Origin: Olsenella_L sp051876355
GTDB lineage: Bacteria; Actinomycetota; Coriobacteriia; Coriobacteriales; Atopobiaceae
Direction of reading: 5' to 3'
Assembly: GCA_051876355.1 (NCBI GenBank)
Contig: JBJEHU010000050.1
Location: 1-29,968, forward strand
Length of the DNA: 29,968 bases
Part shown: positions 8,110 through 14,452 of the stretch, piece by piece
Layout: every line of letters starts with the position of its first letter
Numbering within the stretch: position 1 is the stretch's first letter
Position numbers and translations under genes: made by a program
The notes under the pieces: model-generated
Seen by the model: the letters and a program-made list of their open reading frames with translations, nothing else
Databases searched by the model: none
What the model was told of the DNA's origin: nothing

Positions 8110-9195
8110 ATGGAAGACGGATTCTTGCAGCACAGGGAGGCTCCAAGGACTCCCTGGAGATCTCTGCATGGTGCCCCATATCCTGCGTGTTCTGTCCCGA
8201 AGAGCATCCTGGTGACGGGAGGATGCGGATTCATAGGGACGAATTTCGTCCGCATGGTGGCAGAAGAGCATCCCGAGACGCATATCACCGTTCTGGACAA
8301 GCTGTCCTATGCAGGCAATCCAGAGAATCTGGCAGGCCTGGACAGAGGCCAGATTGATCTCGTTGTCGGCGATATATGCGATGCTGCTATGCTGGATGAG
8401 GTGGTTCCGGGGCATGATGCAATCGTGAACTTCGCGGCCGAATCCCACAACGACAGCTCGATCGCAGATCCTGGACCATTCGTGGAGACGAATATCGTCG
8501 GCACCTACCGGCTGCTCGAAGCCGTGCGGAAATACGATGTCCGCTATCACCATGTATCCACGGATGAGGTCTATGGGGGCATGGCTTTGGACGACAAGCG
8601 ACGGTTTGAGCCTGATGACCCCTATCGTCCAAGCTCGCCATACAGCTCCACCAAGGCAGGATCTGACCTCCTGGTCAGGGCATGGTGCCGCACGTATGGC
8701 ATCAGAGCCACCATCTCCAACAGCTCAAACAATTATGGCCCCTATCAGCATGTAGAGAAGTTCGTGCCCCGCACAATCACCAATATCCTCACCGGCCGGC
8801 ACCCCAAGCTCTATGGAGTGGGACGCAATGTCCGGGACTGGATGCACGTGGAAGACCATGTGCATGCGCTATGGGACATCCTCGTGCGCGGCCGCATCGG
8901 GGAGACATACCTGGTCGGTGCACGCTGCGAGATGAGCAATGCCGAAGTGTTGGGATGCATCCTTCGACTCATGGGAGAGCCAGAGGATGCATATGACAAG
9001 GTGGCAGAACGACCCGGCCATGATGTGCGATATGCCATAGATCCAAGCAGGCTCGAAGAGGAGCCGGGATGGAAGCCGGTGCATACAGACTTCGAGGCGG
9101 GAATGCGCTCGACGATTGCATGGTATCGCGAACATGAATCGTGGTGGAAGCCTGTCAAGGAGCAGACTGAAAGGAGATATGAGGCGATGGGCTAG
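8110..9195 (+). CDS. rfbB: dTDP-glucose 4,6-dehydratase
   Basis: This 361-residue short-chain dehydrogenase/reductase-type enzyme would convert dTDP-glucose to dTDP-4-keto-6-deoxyglucose, the second step towards dTDP-rhamnose and other 6-deoxysugars. The NAD-binding glycine motif VTGGCGFIGTNF starts near residue 35, the catalytic STDEVYGG near 151, and the YxxxK pair in SPYSSTKAGSD near 178-182. Asp, Glu, Tyr and Lys of the active site are all present. An odd N-terminal extension of about 30 residues (MEDGFLQHREAP...) precedes the Rossmann strand. ATG 8110 and TTG 8125 are the only ordinary start codons in frame and neither has a strong ribosome binding site. The other rml genes are not in the window. 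Its stop overlaps that of the convergent gene. Confidence 0.88.
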   Translation: MEDGFLQHREAPRTPWRSLHGAPYPACSVPKSILVTGGCGFIGTNFVRMVAEEHPETHITVLDKLSYAGNPENLAGLDRGQIDLVVGDICDAAMLDEVVPGHDAIVNFAAESHNDSSIADPGPFVETNIVGTYRLLEAVRKYDVRYHHVSTDEVYGGMALDDKRRFEPDDPYRPSSPYSSTKAGSDLLVRAWCRTYGIRATISNSSNNYGPYQHVEKFVPRTITNILTGRHPKLYGVGRNVRDWMHVEDHVHALWDILVRGRIGETYLVGARCEMSNAEVLGCILRLMGEPEDAYDKVAERPGHDVRYAIDPSRLEEEPGWKPVHTDFEAGMRSTIAWYREHESWWKPVKEQTERRYEAMG

Positions 9196-11267
9196 CCACG
9201 GGTCCAAAACGCTTCTGAGGTAAGCGCTGGGGCATCATTCCGATAGGCTTGCGCCAGCTTGTCGTGCTGGTTTCTGTATTGGCTCACATCCCTTTCGAAT
9301 CTATGTATGAGCGCTTTCGCACGCTCGTTGTCACGCTTCCGCATGATGCCAGACTGCCGCCGCAGATCGAGGGCGACGATCACATCGACCCCATAGGTGC
9401 ATCGTGGGTAATCATCCCATCCATCGGCGCCAATGATGGCATATGGCTTGTCCAATGGCTTGAGATGGACATTGATGGCGCCGTTCTCGCTGCTGTGGTA
9501 GACGCGTTCCATGCCATTCTGCCAGGCAATCCTCTGGATGCGGGATCTGGCGGGAGGGCAGACATTCAGGGAGGACTCGTCGTAATCCTCGATATCGATG
9601 CCAAGCTCCTCCAAGACGGTACCGCGAAGCTGCGCAAAAGGTACCAGCTTCTCCCTGCTCTCGCAGGCGGCGAGATACGAAATCTCGGAGAAGTCCTGGC
9701 AGAGGAAGAGCGCTGGCCCTCTGAGGGCATCCTCGAACCCTTCAAGCACCAATGCCGCATCCTGATAGTTGAATTTCTCGATCTCAAGCCGGAAATTGTG
9801 GGCAATCTCCGTGATGAAATCGATATTGGGGGCAACGCCTGTCGTCATCTGGCCAATGAGGGTGTTCCTTGTGACCTGATAGCGCTCGATCGCAGCATTG
9901 TAGCGGCTAGCGAAATCTTCATGCCAGATGCAGATGCCATTCATCGTGATGAACCTAGGGTGGCATCTGAGCGCGTACTCCACATCGTCGAACCTGACGA
10001 AGAATGGAAGAGGGAATCCGTAGCGCATAATCGCAGTGGATGGCACGCAGCAATACCACCAGCCAGCGTAGATGTTCTCGGTGCTGTCTGGCTCAGGCGG
10101 CATGAATGTCTCGCTGAGAACCAGGTTGCGTACGATGTTCATGAGTGCGTTTGGTCGCAGCGGCTTGAAGAACCCCCTCTGACCGATTGCTCCAAGATCC
10201 TCTATGCGGACATCCAGGTTGCGAGCGCTCATCATCGCGCCGCTGATAAAGGCATCCTGATATTCAGGCTTCAAGAGTCGCAGGAGCGAGTAGGTGCGAT
10301 AGATGCTTTCTGGCTGCACGGATACATCGTCGTCCATCAGTATCACATGGCTTGCTGAAGGGGTCCCATGCAGCGCTGCACCCATCCCTTTTGCAAAGCC
10401 ATTCGACCCACCTGTATTTCTGTTGGGAATGATCGAGATGCCGGGGCTCTCGAGCTTCTCGGAAGCGAGCGTCCTTCCATTGTCGACCACATACATATGG
10501 AAGTGCAGAGCTATGTCCTCAGATGATTCGAGGATCTGAGTGCGGATGCGTTCTATATTGAGGGTGATGAAGGCCTCTTTCCTGAAGGTCGTTGTTGCAA
10601 GCGCCAGCTCGACCTCATTGAGGCTGCTTTCGGGGACATCAGTGAAATAGCAGGCATTCCTGATTTCGACTTCATCTATGCAATCCAGGCTGAAGCCGAG
10701 AAGAACATCTCCTTCTTCTTCGATGAGCGGAATGTCCAGATCCTGCCATGTGGCGGATGCCTCGACATGATGTTCGGAATCAGGGACGATGACGGCCTCA
10801 TAGTCCCTGCCGCTGGCATGGCGCTGGCGATATGTGAAGGCTCCACCTCGGACCTCAAGATGGATATAGAACGACCCTGCATTGGTATATCTATGCCATT
10901 TCGCCACGCTGAGGGCATTGAAATAGGTGGTGAAGTCCGCCGAGGTGCCGCTTTCGAGTGTGCAGACGCCTTCTTTCATTGGGGATATGCATCTGCTGCT
11001 CCGATAGAACAGAAGAGGGGCCTGGGCGAGCTGCGGCGTCTCTTCAAGCAGGATGTGGGCTAGCGTGACATGCATGTTGTCTCCATTGTGCCTGGCGTCA
11101 AGGGGTGCGGTATGTTCATCCCAAGTATAGATGCAGAGGCGTTTCTGCTGATGCGCGAAAGGGTTCAGATAGCCCAAGAAACCGAAACGCAGATACAGGG
11201 ACTCCATCAGTCCTGTGCGCCAAGACAATCCTCGCCGGATGGCATTGCTGCCCAGAAGCGGCCTCAT
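9192..11267 (-). CDS. GlfT2-like galactofuranosyltransferase family protein
   Basis: This 691-residue protein has the domain order of mycobacterial GlfT2: an N-terminal beta-rich domain (about 60-230), a GT2-type GT-A domain, and a helical C-terminal region. The metal-binding DDD lies near residues 311-313 in HVILMDDDVSVQPES. GlfT2 active-site landmarks are also visible: the tryptophan pair in YAGWWYCC (near 402), the acidic group in VRFDDVEYALR (near 428) and the His in CIWHEDF (near 447). GlfT2 polymerises galactofuranose from UDP-Galf. No UDP-galactopyranose mutase gene is in the window, so Galf is an inference from the family. ATG 11267 has only a weak purine-rich stretch before it, and ATG at 11207 (MESLYLRFGF) is an alternative start. 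It is transcribed towards rfbB. Confidence 0.83.
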   Translation of the reverse strand: MRPLLGSNAIRRGLSWRTGLMESLYLRFGFLGYLNPFAHQQKRLCIYTWDEHTAPLDARHNGDNMHVTLAHILLEETPQLAQAPLLFYRSSRCISPMKEGVCTLESGTSADFTTYFNALSVAKWHRYTNAGSFYIHLEVRGGAFTYRQRHASGRDYEAVIVPDSEHHVEASATWQDLDIPLIEEEGDVLLGFSLDCIDEVEIRNACYFTDVPESSLNEVELALATTTFRKEAFITLNIERIRTQILESSEDIALHFHMYVVDNGRTLASEKLESPGISIIPNRNTGGSNGFAKGMGAALHGTPSASHVILMDDDVSVQPESIYRTYSLLRLLKPEYQDAFISGAMMSARNLDVRIEDLGAIGQRGFFKPLRPNALMNIVRNLVLSETFMPPEPDSTENIYAGWWYCCVPSTAIMRYGFPLPFFVRFDDVEYALRCHPRFITMNGICIWHEDFASRYNAAIERYQVTRNTLIGQMTTGVAPNIDFITEIAHNFRLEIEKFNYQDAALVLEGFEDALRGPALFLCQDFSEISYLAACESREKLVPFAQLRGTVLEELGIDIEDYDESSLNVCPPARSRIQRIAWQNGMERVYHSSENGAINVHLKPLDKPYAIIGADGWDDYPRCTYGVDVIVALDLRRQSGIMRKRDNERAKALIHRFERDVSQYRNQHDKLAQAYRNDAPALTSEAFWTRG

Positions 11268-11433
11268 GCATTGCGTCTTCTCTTGCGGGGCAAAGACCTT
11301 CAGTCCAGCAAGAGAAGCCTGTGCTGACCAGCGAATCGCGGATATCTTGCCACGATGGTGCGGGGAGGCATGTCCTGCTCCATCGTATCCATGCCCATTG
11401 TGATTGCCATCGCAATGGGCATCTGGAATATGG
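11268..11433 (-). other. Gap between BFN gene and GlfT2-like gene with perfect hairpin
   Basis: The only clear structure is ATGCCCATTG (11391-11400) paired with CAATGGGCAT (11413-11422), 10 bases perfect with a 12-base loop. It lies just past the stop of the minus-strand BFN gene. It may act as its terminator, although no T run follows on that strand. Confidence 0.4.
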
Positions 11434-11964
11434 TTACTTGTTGCTGTCGTTCAGGAAGTCATCGGGGGAGAGGTTCTCCACGAACTTGTGGAACTCCTCC
11501 ATCTCGTGCTCTTCCTCTTCCTTCTCCACGCCCTTGAAGTCGGGGTAGGAGGCAGTGGTCAGGACGTCGCTCCTGGCATAGATGGGGGCGCCCGTGCGTA
11601 CTGCAAGGGCGATGGCATCGGACGGTCTCGAATCGATGAAGATGGCCTCTCCGTCTTCCTTCTCGATCCTCAGCTGGGCGAAGAAGGTCGTTCCTGAGAC
11701 GGCACTGATGATGACAGAATCGAGATGGGCGCCGAGGGACTCGATGACATTGTTGAGAAGGTCGTGCGTCATCGGCCGGTCTGTCGTGCGGTGGGAGTCG
11801 TTCACGCCCATCCCGATCGCCATGGCCTCCACAGGGCCGATCTTTATCGGCAGCTGCGCATCATGAGGGGCCTCTTCGGGAATGCGGGGCTTCAGGACCA
11901 GAAGCGATGCCACAGGGCCTCCGCCTACTACGATCGTCTGTATGTCCATCTGTATCAATGCCAT
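11434..11964 (-). CDS. Bifunctional nuclease family protein (BFN/DUF151)
   Basis: This protein has 176 residues from the preferred start. It has the DUF151/BFN fold signature, with LPIKIGPVEAMAI followed by RPMTHDLLNNVIESLG and the strongly conserved SRPSDAIALAVRTGAPIY, then an acidic C-terminal tail. Plant members have both RNase and DNase activity; the role in bacteria is not settled. ATG 11964 is preferred because the conserved first strand (IQMDIQTIVVGG) starts right after it and GAGG lies upstream. In-frame ATGs at 11982 and 12000 are possible and would add 6 or 12 residues. A good promoter lies upstream (12048-12076). Confidence 0.85.
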   Translation of the reverse strand: MALIQMDIQTIVVGGGPVASLLVLKPRIPEEAPHDAQLPIKIGPVEAMAIGMGVNDSHRTTDRPMTHDLLNNVIESLGAHLDSVIISAVSGTTFFAQLRIEKEDGEAIFIDSRPSDAIALAVRTGAPIYARSDVLTTASYPDFKGVEKEEEEHEMEEFHKFVENLSPDDFLNDSNK

Positions 11965-12047
11965 GCTACCAGCCTCGTTCATATGCTTCTTTGCGTGCAT
12001 ATGGTACCCGTCTCAACGCTTTTGCCAAGAGGGAACGGGAAAACTGC

Positions 12048-12076
12048 TGAATGTCGTCTGTTGGCGTGTCTGTCAA
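12048..12076 (-). promoter_or_regulatory. Possible promoter of the BFN gene
   Basis: On the minus strand a perfect TTGACA (complement of 12071-12076) is followed after 17 bases by CATTCA (complement of 12048-12053). This lies 50-110 bases before the candidate starts of the BFN gene. The -35 box and spacing are ideal; the -10 box is weak. Confidence 0.4.
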
Positions 12077-12219
12077 AGTGCAGGGACCGCCTCTGCCATG
12101 GCAGCGAAAGGGGATATAAAGCAGCATTCCAGGAGCGCTGCACCGCCAAAGCGGCTCCGCCAGAACAGGGGAGGGCATGATGTCGCCAGGAAGATACAGT
12201 GCCATACGGCCGCCCAACA

Positions 12220-12300
12220 CGCCTCATGAACGAACAATGCGCCCCATGGACGCCCCAACCCGTCCGATGGACGAACAACCCGTCCTATGGACGAACGGCC
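12220..12300. repeat. Four-unit array of 20-21 base palindromic repeats
   Basis: Four degenerate units follow each other, with the central ATGG/ATGA at 12226, 12246, 12267 and 12287, giving spacings of 20, 21 and 20 bases. The last two units are CGTCC-GAT-GGACG-AAC and CGTCC-TAT-GGACG-AAC. Each is a perfect 5-base inverted repeat around three bases; the first two units are decayed versions. The array lies between the BFN promoter and the 3' side of the IS110 element. It resembles a REP-like or operator-like repeat cluster. Confidence 0.7.
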
Positions 12301-12363
12301 TGTTCTGAAGCTGCCTGGCCTCTCCACTCGGCGTACGGGCTTTCGGATATGCGGGGGGTGTCC

Positions 12364-13632
12364 CTATAGTTTTGTCAATGGGGTGGTCCCGGATTTTTCA
12401 ACATTTTCCGGTCCATCCAAAGATTCGGTATCCGGCTTTTCGACACTGGCTATCGGCTCGACATATGGCACCCTGTCCCGCATGACGGCATAGATCACCC
12501 TGAGCCGCTTCCTTGCGACCGCCTTGAGCGCTTTGTTGTGCCGCATCCCCCTCGCCACGCAGCTGCCGTAATACCGGCCAAACCGGTTCCTGGTCCCAAC
12601 GAGCGAGTTGCAGCTGAATATGAGGAGGTTCTTGAGGGCCTTGTTGCCGGAGTGGGTGCTGGTCGTCGAGTCTATCGAGGTGCCGGAGTCTTTGTCCCTG
12701 GGCGCCAGGCCGCAGTATGAAGCCAGCTTGCCGTCGCTGTGGAAGAGGCTGATGTCGATCGAGGTGACGAGCGCCGCTGCCGTCTTCGGGCCTATGCCGG
12801 GGACCGTGAGCAGGCACTGGTATGTCTCATCCCCGTCGAGCCTGCGCCTGAGCTCGTCTGTGAGCTCGGTCCGCTCGGCGTCCGCATCGGCGATCTCGGC
12901 CGCGGGCTCCTTCACGACCATGCCCTCCGCATCGGGATGCCGGCCGTTGCTTGCGGATGCGCATGCAGCATCCCAGAGGGCGTCCCTGGCGGCCTTCGTG
13001 GCGCCATGCCTGGCGCAGGCCGTCCCATATGCCCTCCTTCCTGCTTCCGCTATCCCTGCGGCCCCTCCGAGCAGCGAGAGCACGTCGAGCGTCCACGCCG
13101 CCGAGAGGTCTGCGGCCGCCTCGAAGGCGGGATCGGACTCGAGGAGCACCGCATGGAGCCTGTTCCGGGCCATGGTTGCCCGCCTCGTGGCATACGCGAG
13201 CTGCGAGGACACGAGCGAGAGGGAGGCCCCGAGGTCGTCCGTCTCCGCTATCGGGAGGATGGCGCGCCTGAGGCTCATCCCCGCCTGCGCGATGACCTCC
13301 GCGTCGATCCGGTCGTTCTTCGCCGTCACGGGAAGCATGTCGCGCGCGGCCTTCATCGACTTGCCGGGGAGGTACCCCACGTCGATCCCCCTCGCGCGGC
13401 ACCTGCGGACCACGAGCGAGCCGATGTTGTTCTTCTGGTCCACGACGACAAGCGCGCCGATGCCGGCCTCGTCGAGCAGGGCGTCGACGTCCTCCTGCCG
13501 GTTCTCCACGCGCCTGCTGATCCGGATCTCGCCGTCTGGATCCAGCCCGACGGCCCAGTGGAAGGACTTGCCGACATCCACGCCGAGATAGAGCTCGTGG
13601 GGCCCGAACCAGTCTTCCTGCCTGCGCTTCAT
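12364..13632 (-). CDS. IS110-family transposase (DEDD N-terminal, Transposase_20 C-terminal)
   Basis: This 422-residue recombinase of the IS110 family is apparently intact. The N-terminal RuvC-like DEDD domain shows Asp19 in LGVDVGK, Asp65 in VVVDQKNNIGS, and Asp107 and Asp110 in KNDRIDAEV. The version with Asp in VVVDQ is the one seen in actinobacterial IS110 members. The C-terminal Transposase_20 domain contains LLTVPGIGPKTAAALVTSI and LASYCGLAPRDKDSGTSI, followed by the GNKALKNLL stretch that surrounds the reactive Ser in this family. AGGAGG lies about 7 bases before the ATG. The gene is distinctly GC-richer than its neighbours, which suggests import. Family members move with the help of an RNA encoded in their own non-coding end. 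Confidence 0.93.
   Translation of the reverse strand: MKRRQEDWFGPHELYLGVDVGKSFHWAVGLDPDGEIRISRRVENRQEDVDALLDEAGIGALVVVDQKNNIGSLVVRRCRARGIDVGYLPGKSMKAARDMLPVTAKNDRIDAEVIAQAGMSLRRAILPIAETDDLGASLSLVSSQLAYATRRATMARNRLHAVLLESDPAFEAAADLSAAWTLDVLSLLGGAAGIAEAGRRAYGTACARHGATKAARDALWDAACASASNGRHPDAEGMVVKEPAAEIADADAERTELTDELRRRLDGDETYQCLLTVPGIGPKTAAALVTSIDISLFHSDGKLASYCGLAPRDKDSGTSIDSTTSTHSGNKALKNLLIFSCNSLVGTRNRFGRYYGSCVARGMRHNKALKAVARKRLRVIYAVMRDRVPYVEPIASVEKPDTESLDGPENVEKSGTTPLTKL
12373..12378 (-). promoter_or_regulatory. Perfect -35 box at the IS110 right end
   Basis: On the minus strand TTGACA overlaps codons just before the transposase stop and points outward from the element. In IS110 elements a promoter is rebuilt when the ends join in the circular form, with the -35 box from the right end and the -10 box from the left end. 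A matching -10 box in the left end was not identified. Confidence 0.3.
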
Positions 13633-13639
13633 GGTGGTA

Positions 13640-13875
13640 ACCTCCTCTTGGGTTGGCTGGCCACCGTCTCCGCGAGGGCGACACCCACATTACCCTGCCG
13701 CGCGGCATGCCGGGCGGCACATCCCTATCAGTCGTTTCCCGCGGACCACCATCCTCCGGCAGCAACACCCCCCGGGCCTTCTGGAGAGGCAGGGACAGAC
13801 GGCTGTCCGGAGGCGGCAGGCCAGCAGCCCCATTGGGGCCATCTACAAGGTTAGGGAGATCAATGACTTGCATTG
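13640..13875 (-). ncRNA. Candidate bridge RNA of the IS110 element
   Basis: The roughly 240 bases upstream of the transposase have no gene but are dense in self-complementary sequence. There is GCCCC-ATT-GGGGC (13827-13839), GGACAG-ACGG-CTGTCC (13793-13808, six perfect pairs), and the palindrome TGCCGCGCGGCA (13696-13707), with longer arms GGCCTT/AGGCC around the middle hairpin. IS110-group elements are known to encode a structured bridge RNA with target- and donor-binding loops in the end upstream of the transposase. The position, length and hairpin chain fit. The loops have not been matched to target and donor DNA here, so the call is an inference. Confidence 0.5.
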
Positions 13876-13880
13876 TTGAA

Positions 13881-14081
13881 AACCCTACGGCTTGCAGATG
13901 AACTCAGGGCTAATGCTGACTGTAATGGGTAGGGTCATTTGGGCGGCATCCAATGGGTCTCCTCCATGCCAAAATCTGCAGGCGACCTCTCGCAGCATGT
14001 CTCCTCCAGAGCGTCTCTGTGCAGCATATCTGCAGGCAGAAGGCTTGCTACAAACTTTCTCGACTTTTCTCAAAATAGTTG
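13881..14081. other. Gene-free stretch between the IS element and tRNA genes
   Basis: No gene is seen. ATCTGCAGGC occurs twice in direct orientation (13974-13983 and 14028-14037), and related GCAGCAT-TCT sequences lie between and around these. This gives a weak direct-repeat pattern of about 44-54 bases. AT content rises towards the tRNA promoter. Confidence 0.4.
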
Positions 14082-14110
14082 TTGACGAGAGGGGGGGATG
14101 AGCATAATAT
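14082..14110 (+). promoter_or_regulatory. tRNA promoter
   Basis: TTGACG (14082-14087) is followed after 17 bases by TAATAT (14105-14110), with the tRNA-Ile gene 13 bases further on. A G-rich run lies in the spacer. This is a strong match for a stable-RNA promoter serving both tRNAs. Confidence 0.65.
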
Positions 14111-14123
14111 ATTTTCTCGCGTT

Positions 14124-14200
14124 GGGCCCGTAGCTCAGTTGGTCAGAGCGTCCGGCTGATAACCGGGAGGTCACAAGTTCGAACCTTGTCGGGCCCACCA
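14124..14200 (+). tRNA. tRNA-Ile (anticodon GAT)
   Basis: A complete 77-base cloverleaf with encoded CCA is present. The acceptor arms are GGGCCCG and CGGGCCC, the D arm contains TAGCTCAGTTGGTCAGAGC, the anticodon loop reads CTGATAA with anticodon GAT, and the T arm contains the GTTCGAA motif. It decodes AUC/AUU. Confidence 0.96.
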
Positions 14201-14212
14201 CTTCTTTTCGAG

Positions 14213-14257
14213 AATAATCGCCCCAGCGCTAGCCGAGTCGCCGCTGGGGCGATTATT
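14213..14257 (+). promoter_or_regulatory. 16-bp perfect hairpin between the two tRNAs
   Basis: AATAATCGCCCCAGCG (14213-14228) is followed by its exact reverse complement (14242-14257), with a 13-base loop. It fills nearly the whole 60-base space between tRNA-Ile and tRNA-Ala. It could be a processing signal for the joint transcript or a terminator that works on either strand; there is no clear T run on the plus strand. Confidence 0.7.
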
Positions 14258-14260
14258 ATC

Positions 14261-14336
14261 GGGGACGTAGCTCAGCTGGGAGAGCGCGGGCTTTGCAAGC
14301 CTGAGGTCGTGGGTTCGATCCCCATCGTCTCCACCA
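14261..14336 (+). tRNA. tRNA-Ala (anticodon TGC)
   Basis: A complete 76-base cloverleaf with encoded CCA is present. The acceptor arms GGGGACG and CGTCTCC pair with one G-T wobble, the D arm contains TAGCTCAGCTGGGAGAGC, the anticodon loop contains TTTGCAA (anticodon TGC), and the T arm contains GTTCGAT. It follows tRNA-Ile by 60 bases and is probably cotranscribed. This Ile-Ala pair is usually found inside rRNA operons, but no rRNA is nearby. Confidence 0.96.
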
Positions 14337-14347
14337 TGAATTCTGAG

Positions 14348-14370
14348 AGCCAGGACATCCGTCCTGGCTT
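14348..14370 (+). terminator. Terminator of the tRNA transcript
   Basis: AGCCAGGAC (14348-14356), loop ATCC, GTCCTGGCT (14361-14369), then a T-containing run. The nine-pair perfect stem lies right after tRNA-Ala. The T tract is short. Confidence 0.6.
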
Positions 14371-14396
14371 CATTCATATCTAGGGTCCATACAGAA

Positions 14397-14432
14397 GAAG
14401 CGCCACCGGAGCTGCTGTTCCGATGGCGCTTC
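14397..14432 (-). terminator. Terminator of the ABC transporter operon
   Basis: GAAGCGCCACCGGA (14397-14410) pairs with TTCCGATGGCGCTTC (14418-14432), with one mismatch and a 7-base loop. On the minus strand the stem is followed by a pyrimidine-rich CTTCTTCTG. It lies 20 bases past the ABC transporter stop. Confidence 0.65.
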
Positions 14433-14452
14433 GCTCTTGCGTAAAGTCTCGC

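Larger units (their letters stand above)
12001..12363. other. Intergenic stretch between the BFN gene and IS110 transposase
   Basis: No gene is supported. It holds the BFN promoter, the palindromic array at 12220-12300, and, close to 12363, presumably the right end of the IS element. Open frames here are short and lack ribosome binding sites. Confidence 0.5.
12340..13880 (-). mobile_element. IS110-family insertion sequence (ends approximate)
   Basis: The element consists of the transposase gene, a short downstream end (to about 12340), and a long upstream non-coding end (13633 to about 13880). IS110 elements usually have no terminal inverted repeats and no target duplication, and none are visible, so both ends are estimates. 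The base composition changes sharply near 13880 on one side. On the other side a perfect TTGACA overlaps the last codons of the transposase. Confidence 0.65.

Noticed and set aside
11116..11415. Minus-strand frame upstream of the GlfT2-like gene, considered as a frameshifted N-terminus
   Set aside because: It overlaps the GlfT2-like start in another frame, but its sequence does not continue the family's N-terminal domain, and the gene from 11267 is already full length.
12608..13591. Plus-strand open frames opposite the IS110 transposase
   Set aside because: The transposase frame carries all IS110 motifs. The opposite frames are Ser/Ala/Arg-rich shadows of GC-rich codons.
14171..14377. Short open frames across the two tRNA genes
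   Set aside because: They read through tRNA sequence and the hairpin between them; both tRNAs are certain.
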